A DNA stretch of 5,992 nucleotides from Lentisphaeria bacterium (GTDB lineage: Bacteria > Verrucomicrobiota > Lentisphaeria > Victivallales > GWF2-50-93), in assembly GCA_020056205.1 (NCBI GenBank), contig JAGVIF010000434.1, positions 1 through 5,992 on the forward strand, in the 5' to 3' direction. Shown here one piece after another: positions 1 to 4,912 of the stretch; positions within the stretch are counted from its first letter, which is position 1; each line of letters opens with the position of its first letter. The notes under the pieces are model-generated. The model ran no database searches. It was not told the DNA's origin and was given only the letters and a program-made list of their open reading frames with translations. The position numbers and the translations under genes are program-made.

Positions 1-129
1 ACATACCGCTTTGGGTATGCCTCCGGTTTTGTGGCTCGTCTGAATTTCACAATCTCCTTCATCGGCGCTGGTTTTGACTTTTGCAATTGGCTCTAAGGTC
101 ATCATTTGATCTCTCATGGATAACTTCAT
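1..129 (-). CDS. Partial unrecognised ORF running off the left edge
   Basis: An open frame begins with an ATG immediately after a TAA and remains open for 43 codons to the window edge, so only the N-terminus is visible. Other possible starts are ATGs at 117, 105 and 102. The peptide contains TLEPIAKVKT and, near the edge, TSHKTGGIPKAV. I do not recognise the family. It overlaps the 59-253 frame by 71 bases in another register, so either one of the two is spurious or the pair is a single gene split by a frameshift. The flanking restriction-gene remnants make a decayed modification or accessory gene conceivable, but no methyltransferase motif is visible. Confidence 0.3.
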   Translation of the reverse strand, partial: MKLSMRDQMMTLEPIAKVKTSADEGDCEIQTSHKTGGIPKAVC

Positions 130-253
130 TTAAACAAACGAGAAAATATGGATTCTTGTATGATAACTGATCTTTGATTTGATTCAAAAACACGAAATCC
201 AGTTTTTCAATTTTATTTTCAATCAATGAGAGTTTTTTTTGCGTTGGTGTCAT
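59..253 (-). CDS. Small hypothetical protein, 64 aa, overlapping the HrgA-like gene
   Basis: This 64-codon frame starts with an ATG that shares an ATGA overlap with the stop of the HrgA-like gene (TGA at 250-252), a typical arrangement for translational coupling. The product is highly charged, with a lysine-rich N-terminus (TQKKLSLIENKIEKLDFVFL) likely to be helical, and it ends in a basic, Arg/Asn/Gln-rich tail. No domain is recognised. The tail from about residue 43 overlaps another open frame (1-129), so the protein may be the front part of a longer gene that has suffered a frameshift. It could also be simply a short spurious frame, though the exact ATGA junction argues for a real start. 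Confidence 0.35.
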   Translation of the reverse strand: MTPTQKKLSLIENKIEKLDFVFLNQIKDQLSYKNPYFLVCLNEVIHERSNDDLRANCKSQNQRR

Positions 254-1119
254 AGTATTTGGTCAAAATCTTTCGTTTTAATTTTTTTAGTTGCAATAAT
301 ATTAGATGCTGATCCTATAAAATCGTAGAAATCATGATTGATTTCTGACAAAAAGTTCATGAAGTTTATGTCGATAATTTCTCTTTCTCTCGCAGAAACA
401 ATTATTTCACTTCTCGATGGATTCTCTAAATTAAGTTTAATTACACCTATTCCGTACCCATTATTAAGCCTTGCGAGATTTGAAAGAAAAATTGGATCAG
501 TATCTAAATCGCCAACTACTAAATATCCCAAATTGGCCCAACTGGAATTAGAAACCGCTTGAAAATAACACTCCGTAATATTACCCTTATCTATTTTTAA
601 TTTCAGTTCAAAACTGTAAAACTGAACTACTTTCGTTTACACCATTCCAAGTTTTTCAACTTCTTTCTGGAAAAGCGGGTTGAGATTGAGAATAACAGGA
701 CTTATTCCAACAATATCCGGATTAGTCCATTTACCAATTTTGTCTCTCTTCTTTGCGATTTTAAGAGCGTTGATAGTTTTAGAGTACACATTAAATCTTT
801 CTCTTGCAAATTTTACTAAATATGGATGGAGGCTTGATTCAGGTATGGTTTTTATCTCGGGAATATTTTTTGTCTTTAGAAGGAACCGTTTTTGACTTTG
901 TTTGTCCTTGCCTTCAAAATATATTCCGAAGACGGAGTTAGTCCCGCCTGAATATTTTGTTAGGCAACGTGCTACAGCAGATAAGGGCACCTGAACCTTG
1001 TGCAACTCGTTGCAATTCTTATATGCGGGATGTATTCCTGCAAGAGATAAAATTTCTCCCTGCTTCAAAGGAACGTTTGATTTATCTAAAATATCAATTA
1101 TTAGCTCTACGAGTTTCAT
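250..1119 (-). pseudogene. HrgA-like (COG2958) winged-helix protein, interrupted by one in-frame TAA
   Basis: Read from the ATG at 1119, the frame gives 160 codons, a TAA at 637-639, then 128 further codons in the same frame to TGA at 250. The first part starts with an HTH-like region (MKLVELIIDILDKS, PLKQGEIL) and has the pattern SSLHPYLVKF at residues 95-104 and WTNPDIVG at 131-138. The part after the stop has FYSFELK, FQAVSNSSWAN and GIGVIKL. From memory, these are the successive conserved blocks of the COG2958 family, which includes HrgA, a Helicobacter pylori protein found at a restriction-modification locus. Total length (about 288 aa) fits an intact family member, so the only visible lesion is the single stop. 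Its start overlaps the preceding restriction-gene remnant by ATGA. An ATG lies at 1209 in the same frame, but the extension upstream of 1119 does not resemble the family. Molecular function is unknown. Family assignment is from memory, without a search. Confidence 0.75.
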
Positions 1120-1527
1120 ACTGAGATCATCGTAGTAAAAAATTCTTTTTTGAGCCAGCGTTTGAAAGACTGTCCGATTTGCCGATTTGTCTCCTTTGGT
1201 TCTGAACAACGAGCAAAAATCTTATCAAGCCCCATTTCATACAAGCGTCCAGAAAGTCGGGCAGAAGTTGCAGGGTTTCGCTCTAATGCGGTTTTATCCC
1301 GTTTTAGGTAAGCAACATAGGAATCTTTAATCGGAAACAAATCGAGTTTCAAAAGATTTTTCATAAGTGTAACGTTGTCCCGCTTTTCAAATGTCCTTTC
1401 TACGTCTTTCCAAAGCTCGCCGTTAGGTTCGCGTATTCCGTCCGGATGTTGGATACACTTGAAATAGATCGTCCAAATAACTCCTCTGGCTTGCGTATTC
1501 GATACTTAATTTTGTCCAGTAGTTCAT
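1116..1527 (-). pseudogene. Frameshifted, truncated type II restriction endonuclease remnant
   Basis: The first frame starts at ATG 1527 (MNYWTKLSIEYASQRSYLDD, then LFQVYP) and stops at 1423. Near 1440-1450 the homologous reading moves to a second frame, continuing GIREPNGELW ... LDLFPIKDSYVAYLKRD ... RNPATSARLSGRLYEMG ... EPKETNRQIGQSFKRWL to a TGA at 1116. One inserted or two missing bases would restore a single protein of about 137 residues. Such N-terminal blocks are, to my recollection, found in type II restriction endonucleases; a Tsp45I-like family is the nearest I recall, tentatively. No PD-(D/E)XK nuclease core is visible, and the frame ends just after the KRWL block, so the catalytic half appears lost. 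The end forms an ATGA overlap with the HrgA-like gene, which may be original or a deletion junction. There is no close Shine-Dalgarno; a GAGG lies 18 bases before the ATG. Confidence 0.65.
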
Positions 1528-1565
1528 AAAATTATTTGATTCAATCCTCAATATTGATATAGTAA

Positions 1566-1581
1566 CACCAGAATTTTGGTG
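1566..1581. repeat. Imperfect palindrome at the tRNA-Leu 3' end
   Basis: CACCAGAATTTTGGTG is a 16-bp near-palindrome with one wobble pair in each strand. It includes the encoded CCA end of the tRNA (1577-1579) and mirrors it on the island side. It could be a remnant of an attachment-site core, a small processing hairpin, or chance. Confidence 0.4.
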
Positions 1582-1660
1582 CCCGGGGCGGGAGTCGAAC
1601 CCGCACAGGTTTCCCCGACGAATTTTAAGTCCGTTGCGTCTGCCATTCCGCCACCCGGGC
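1577..1660 (-). tRNA. tRNA-Leu (anticodon UAA)
   Basis: An 84-nt class II tRNA folds cleanly. The acceptor stem is GCCCGGG (1654-1660) paired with CCCGGGC (1581-1587), followed by discriminator A and an encoded CCA. The D-arm region reads GGCGGAATGGCAGACGC. The anticodon arm is ACGGA-CTTAAAA-TTCGT with anticodon TAA, which decodes UUA. The long variable arm forms CGGG-GAAA-CCTG, as expected for leucine tRNAs. The T arm is GCGGG-TTCGACT-CCCGC. All canonical stems are intact, so the gene looks functional. Its 3' end faces the AT-rich region with broken restriction genes, the usual orientation for islands integrated at tRNA genes. No convincing promoter hexamer pair was found directly upstream. 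Confidence 0.97.
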
Positions 1661-1680
1661 ATTTGAAATTTCTTATTTAG

Positions 1681-1714
1681 CGCCTGACCGAAAAGCCCTG
1701 TTTGCGGTCGGGCG
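1681..1714. other. 10-bp stem-loop upstream of tRNA-Leu
   Basis: CGCCTGACCG (1681-1690) pairs with CGGTCGGGCG (1705-1714) over 10 positions with one wobble or mismatch, around a 14-base loop. It lies 21 bp upstream of the tRNA 5' end. Neither strand has a following T-run, so an intrinsic terminator is doubtful. It may protect or process an RNA end, or be another of the small palindromes scattered in this intergenic. Confidence 0.5.
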
Positions 1715-1740
1715 TCAATATATATCACATCTTGTTTTTT

Positions 1741-1770
1741 GTCTCATTGAATTGCGAAATTCGCAGAGAC
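1741..1770. repeat. Nested inverted repeat
   Basis: An outer GTCTC (1741-1745) / GAGAC (1766-1770) pair encloses a perfect TGCGAA-a-TTCGCA (1753-1765) palindrome, with a 7-base bulge on one side. The following bases, to about 1789, contain AAGGGAC twice. No gene or regulator site is recognised here. Confidence 0.45.
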
Positions 1771-1800
1771 AGAAGGGACGCAAGGGACATATTATTTTTC

Positions 1801-1829
1801 GATTTGGTGATTTAGAGATTTAGAGATTT
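1801..1829. repeat. Short tandem repeat, unit GATTTAGA
   Basis: Units are GATTTGGT, GATTTAGA, GATTTAGA and a partial GATTT: an 8-bp period for about 3.6 copies. It is a simple-sequence microrepeat in non-coding DNA with no evident function. Confidence 0.6.
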
Positions 1830-1862
1830 TTCAATCGATGTTCGAAGTTCATAGTCTTTACC

Positions 1863-1923
1863 ATCTTACTTTTTCCTTTTCCATTTTCCTTTCTCTTTTC
1901 TCGTTTCCATGTTTCCTTTGTTT
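1863..1923. repeat. Polypyrimidine tract
   Basis: About 60 bases on the plus strand are almost entirely T and C, built from variations of TTTTCC and TTTCC with a few A and G interruptions. Such tracts suggest slippage-grown low-complexity DNA. The complementary strand is correspondingly purine-rich, but a coding role is unlikely. Confidence 0.6.
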
Positions 1924-1983
1924 GTAGTAGGCGAATTTATACGCCGTTCTTGATAACGCGCAATAAATTGCGCTACTACGAAC
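1920..1983. repeat. 64-bp two-hairpin palindromic element
   Basis: The outer arms GTTTGTAGTAG (1920-1930) and CTACTACGAAC (1973-1983) pair over 11 positions with one wobble. Inside, the left half forms its own hairpin, GGCG-AATTTATA-CGCC (1930-1945). The right half forms a perfect one, GCGCAA-TAAA-TTGCGC (1958-1973). The folded shape is a three-way junction with two arms. The G at 1930 and the C at 1973 can pair in either the inner or the outer stem. The order and symmetry suggest a small non-autonomous mobile or REP-like unit rather than a chance palindrome. I recall similar GTAGTAG...CTACTAC units in intergenics of uncultured bacteria, but could not search for copies. Confidence 0.65.
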
Positions 1984-2013
1984 GGATTTCGCATTTTTTT
2001 GTTGTTATTCTGA

Positions 2014-2036
2014 ATCCTGACTACTGTATCCTGACT
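2014..2036. repeat. Short direct repeat ATCCTGACT
   Basis: ATCCTGACT occurs at 2014-2022 and 2028-2036, a 14-bp spacing, in the same gene-free stretch as the other microrepeats. Nearby, TTCGCATTTT also recurs around 1988 and 2057. No function is evident. Confidence 0.5.
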
Positions 2037-2120
2037 TCTTTTTTCATTTTACACTTTCGCATTTTCGCACTCCCGAACTTTAGAACTTCTCAATCGTTTC
2101 GTATTTCGAATTTGGATCGT

Positions 2121-2131
2121 GGGCGAAGCCC
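2121..2131 (-). terminator. Weak stem-loop just after the receiver gene
   Basis: GGGC-TTC-GCCC on the minus strand forms a short, GC-rich hairpin, 3 bases past the stop of the receiver-domain gene. Its position suits a transcript end for the pseudokinase/receiver unit. The stem is only 4 bp and no U-run follows, so an intrinsic terminator is only possible. Confidence 0.25.
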
Positions 2132-2134
2132 GCC

Positions 2135-2758
2135 TTAAGATGATGGGCTGATGGATTTTGCGAGTGTTTTGACGAGTTCCGCATATGTGTATGGTTTCTG
2201 CAAAACCGCCTTGAACTGAGCCTTGACATCTTCCGCGACGGATTCTGTGTATCCGCTTGACATTACGAGGACGGCGTTTGGGTCGAGGGCGAGGAGTTTT
2301 TCCGCGCATTCAACTCCGTCAAAGGCTCCGGAGGCGATCATGTCGAGGATTACGATATCAAATTTTTCCTGCCCGTCTATTGCCTGTTTGTATTTTTCTT
2401 CGGTCTGGTCTTTATTGACGGTCAGTGTTACTTTGCATTCCATTTTTTTGAGCAGATTTTTAAGCATTTCCCCTATAGGTATTTCGTCCTCCAGGACGAG
2501 AATTTTCTTTCCTTTGAGTATTTTAACGTATTGAGATGTTTCCGCTTTGTCCGCGTTTTGACCGGGTTTCTCTGCGGAAGGAAGGAGTTTTGTGGCAAGT
2601 TCTTTCGCCTCTGAACATGCGGTTACCGCGTCATCGAGGAGAGTTCCCACATCACTATTGTTGAGTATGGATCTTGCGTTCGACACATTGGACATAATCA
2701 GCGAGATAAGTTTGTCGAGCTTTTCCATCTCCGGCATATCGTCATATTGACCATTCAT
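2135..2758 (-). CDS. Receiver-domain protein with a His-less DHp-like N-terminus
   Basis: A 207-residue cytoplasmic protein. Residues about 82-200 form a CheY-like receiver with every key residue: acidic pocket E90-D91 (LVLEDE), phosphoacceptor D139 (VILD), S167/S168 (MSSGYT) and K188 (LQKPY). The MSSGY and QKPY wording is that of receivers found at the C-terminus of hybrid histidine kinases. The N-terminal 60 residues (NVSNARSIL ... LLDDAV ... AKELATKLL) match, by eye, the two-helix DHp pattern of those kinases. The place of the phosphorylatable histidine is Glu12 and the segment contains no histidine. The ATPase domain is absent, so this may be a hybrid kinase reduced to a dimerisation helix pair plus receiver. 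No DNA-binding output domain is present. Start: ATG 2758 lies 9 bases after AAGGAGG; the in-frame ATG at 2767 directly abuts it and is less likely. The gene overlaps the pseudokinase gene by 17 bases, implying coupled expression. Confidence 0.85.
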   Translation of the reverse strand: MNGQYDDMPEMEKLDKLISLIMSNVSNARSILNNSDVGTLLDDAVTACSEAKELATKLLPSAEKPGQNADKAETSQYVKILKGKKILVLEDEIPIGEMLKNLLKKMECKVTLTVNKDQTEEKYKQAIDGQEKFDIVILDMIASGAFDGVECAEKLLALDPNAVLVMSSGYTESVAEDVKAQFKAVLQKPYTYAELVKTLAKSISPSS

Positions 2759-3962
2759 CACGATCATCCTCCTTGTTTTTAAAAAGCGATTTTATAGAGA
2801 GCATTTCAGAAAATTTTGGTTTTGGTTTTTCTTTTTGGTATTCCTGCGGCCCGATTCTGGACATTTTGGGGATAAGCTTTGTGTCGGTGTCGGGGACGAC
2901 CATATCCCACTGGGCGTCGAATATCTTGTCGCTGTCGAGTGTGGCGTTGAGGTAATTCACAGTGGATATAAATTCCGGCATAGAGGGCCGTCTTTGGGGG
3001 TAGTATGACAACATGCGCATGACACCATCGCTTATTAATTTAGGAATTTCCGCCCTTAGTTTCATTGGTTCAATAGGTTCGCGATAAGCGATGTCCTTAT
3101 TGTTTTGCGCCTGAGCGGCCTGTTCATTTGCGCTGTAGAAATCTTTTTTAAGGGGGGGGGTTGCGTTTAGTCCCGTCATAATTCTTGAGAATACGGTTTC
3201 TCTTCTGTCTTTTCCATAAAAAGGATATTTTCCGGTGAGGAGGAAATACGCGGTAACGCCGAAGCTGAAGACATCGCCGTGCCTGCCTTCCTGCCGTGTT
3301 TCCGTTTTTTCCGGGCTGATGTAAAAATGGGGGGTTATGTCTTTTGTCCAGTCGTTGCGGACGCAATTTTTGTAAAGTAATCGCGATGTGAAGAAATTTT
3401 TGATTCTGACTTTGCCTCTTTCGTCCACGTGAATGTTAGCAGGGCAAACATTGTGATGAATTATTTCTTTGTGATGCGCGACGGCAAGTCCGAGCGCGGC
3501 GTTTTGCAGGATATTCAAGATGTCGTCAATTTTCAAATATCCGTGTTCTTCCGGTTTATAATCGGACAGATCAAAACCGTCCATATAGGGGCTTGTTGCG
3601 ACGAAATAAGAATTTATCTGCCCATGTCCGATCACCGGACATATATTGGAATGGTTTAAAGTGGAGAGGAGGACTGCCTCATCTCTGGCTTGCTCGACGA
3701 GTTTGGCTGCTCCGCATTCACTACAATCTGAAAAATCCAGAAGATATATTGTCGAATAAGTTTTCTGTTTCAGATCAAAACCGTCGAAAACTTTCACGCA
3801 GCCATTTGGCGGCAGCGGCCTGTCAAGCCTTAGATGGCCTAAAAAGTCAGGGACAAAGAATTCCGCGGCGCATGACCGGCATTTGCATACGGCAAACACC
3901 TGCAGGCCGGAGACATCCATTGTCTCTCCGCACGTTCCGCATTTTACGATTTTTTCGTTCAT
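2742..3962 (-). CDS. Zinc-ribbon protein pseudokinase (Ser/Thr kinase fold)
   Basis: A 406-residue soluble protein. Residues 8-31 hold C8-x2-C11 and C26-x-C28-x2-C31, a zinc-ribbon-like motif. About 55-340 follow the eukaryote-like kinase plan: helix C Glu in ARDEAVLLSTLNHSNI (E95), the catalytic-loop equivalent at 168-178, SPE at 216-218 for APE, DVFSFGVTAYFLLTGKYPF with the helix F Asp (D230), and PQRRPSM at 322-328. Catalytic positions are replaced. HRDLKPxN reads HHNVCPAN, so the base Asp is Asn171 and the Lys is Cys173. DFG reads NFF, so the metal-binding Asp is Asn189. There is no glycine-rich GxGxxG loop, and no lysine in the beta-3 strand (YSTIYLL). It is therefore predicted to bind partners rather than phosphorylate. 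The charged tail (about 360-406) is probably disordered. No membrane segment is visible. It follows oleB by 50 bp and overlaps the receiver gene, so the receiver protein is the obvious candidate partner. The start has only a weak AGG. Confidence 0.88.
   Translation of the reverse strand: MNEKIVKCGTCGETMDVSGLQVFAVCKCRSCAAEFFVPDFLGHLRLDRPLPPNGCVKVFDGFDLKQKTYSTIYLLDFSDCSECGAAKLVEQARDEAVLLSTLNHSNICPVIGHGQINSYFVATSPYMDGFDLSDYKPEEHGYLKIDDILNILQNAALGLAVAHHKEIIHHNVCPANIHVDERGKVRIKNFFTSRLLYKNCVRNDWTKDITPHFYISPEKTETRQEGRHGDVFSFGVTAYFLLTGKYPFYGKDRRETVFSRIMTGLNATPPLKKDFYSANEQAAQAQNNKDIAYREPIEPMKLRAEIPKLISDGVMRMLSYYPQRRPSMPEFISTVNYLNATLDSDKIFDAQWDMVVPDTDTKLIPKMSRIGPQEYQKEKPKPKFSEMLSIKSLFKNKEDDRDEWSI
2768..2774 (-). 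promoter_or_regulatory. Strong Shine-Dalgarno deciding the receiver gene start
   Basis: AAGGAGG lies inside the 3' end of the pseudokinase gene, 9 bases before ATG 2758 and 6 before a GTG at 2761. It directly touches the ATG at 2767, which therefore cannot be efficiently used. Confidence 0.75.
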
Positions 3963-4012
3963 TTTTGACCTGTTATTTTTTCCGCATGTTCAAGCGGGAT
4001 ATTCGTTATGCG

Positions 4013-4912
4013 TTAAATTTTGTCTCTTGTAAAATTTTCCGTTTCTTTCAGGAACTTTTTAAGTATTTCATTTATTTCGTCAGGCTTGTCCTCGAAGAGG
4101 AAATGTCCTGCTCTCCGGAGTTTATGAACTTCGGCGTCGGGATAAAATTCAAGCCATCGTTTGAGAAACTTTTTTGTAAAACACCAGTCTTTCATGCCCC
4201 ATATTATGCAGACCGGATGTTCTCTGAAGAACCAGAGGCTGTGCTCAAGCTGGACGAGCAGTTCGTAGGAGTTGTCTTCCGGCCATAGCGGTATGTCTTC
4301 TACGAAGCGGAATATAGCCGTTCTTGATTCAATTGTAGGGAAGGGAAAGAGGTATGCGGATTTAATTCTCTCCGGCATTGGTTTAACGGTGGTCATGGAT
4401 GTTGCGAATTTCGCAAAGATGTTCAAATTTTTCACTATGAATTCGCCGACGACCGGGATTCTGCAGAGTTTCAGCCTGAACGGGATTTTGTGGACCGTGA
4501 AAGCGGCGGTGTTTGTGATGATAAGCCTTTTTATTTTTTCGGGGTATCGTTCGGCATACCCCATTGCGACGGGGCCTCCCCAGTCGTGCATCATGAGAGA
4601 GACGCTTTCGAGGTTGAGGCTGTTCATAAATTCCTCAAAATTGTCTATGTGTGTTTCGAGGCGGTAGTGGAAACTGCCCGGTTTGTCGGAGAGGCCGAAT
4701 CCGAGATGGTCAGGCGCGATGGTCCTGTTTGTTGCGCTCAATTCGCGTATTATATTTCTAAAGAGAAATGACCAGCTTGGATTGCCGTGCAGGATGACAA
4801 GCGGGTCGCCGGAGCCCTCGTCAACGTAGTGGTAATTATAACCGCTTTTGAGGCGGTAGTAGTTTTCCCTGAAAGGGTATATGTCTTTTATTTCGTTTAT
4901 GCTGTTCACCAT
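4013..4912 (-). CDS. oleB: OleB, beta-lactone decarboxylase (alpha/beta hydrolase)
   Basis: A 299-residue protein of the haloalkane dehalogenase-like alpha/beta hydrolase family. In oleABCD pathways OleB converts cis-beta-lactones to cis-olefins plus CO2; it is often annotated as a dehalogenase. Visible residues are the HGNPSWSF motif at 42-49 (Asn44), nucleophile Asp110 in HDWGG with adjacent Trp111, probable catalytic acid Asp242 in GMKDW, and catalytic His270 in AGHFLFED. The catalytic set is complete and the length is normal for the family. Start: ATG 4912 has GGAG at 4917-4920 with a 4-base gap and overlaps the oleA stop by 7 bases. An in-frame TTG at 4933 would add 7 residues. The direct overlap with oleA is what favours OleB over a true dehalogenase; without that context the latter could not be excluded. 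In some bacteria oleB is fused to oleC; here it stands alone. Confidence 0.85.
   Translation of the reverse strand: MVNSINEIKDIYPFRENYYRLKSGYNYHYVDEGSGDPLVILHGNPSWSFLFRNIIRELSATNRTIAPDHLGFGLSDKPGSFHYRLETHIDNFEEFMNSLNLESVSLMMHDWGGPVAMGYAERYPEKIKRLIITNTAAFTVHKIPFRLKLCRIPVVGEFIVKNLNIFAKFATSMTTVKPMPERIKSAYLFPFPTIESRTAIFRFVEDIPLWPEDNSYELLVQLEHSLWFFREHPVCIIWGMKDWCFTKKFLKRWLEFYPDAEVHKLRRAGHFLFEDKPDEINEILKKFLKETENFTRDKI

Noticed and set aside
338..562. Plus-strand frame opposite the HrgA-like gene
   Set aside because: The minus strand here carries conserved family blocks; the plus translation shows none.
1716..1721. TTGACG as a -35 box for tRNA-Leu
   Set aside because: No matching -10 hexamer at 16-18 bp was found; the only TAAATA lies about 31 bp away.
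1423..1728. Long minus-strand frame running through the tRNA
   Set aside because: Most of it translates the tRNA-Leu and its leader; only the part from ATG 1527 matches a restriction enzyme N-terminus and is reported as the remnant.
1741..2036. CRISPR-like array
   Set aside because: The repeats are short, differ from one another, and lack regular repeat-spacer spacing.
3974..3989. CCGC/GCGG hairpin between oleB and the pseudokinase gene
   Set aside because: In the minus direction it is followed by an A-run rather than a T-run and the stem is 4 bp, so it does not qualify as a terminator.
3593..4288. 231-codon plus-strand frame across the oleB/pseudokinase junction
   Set aside because: It is antisense to two well-supported genes, shows no domain, and spans their intergenic gap. 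It is an opposite-strand shadow.
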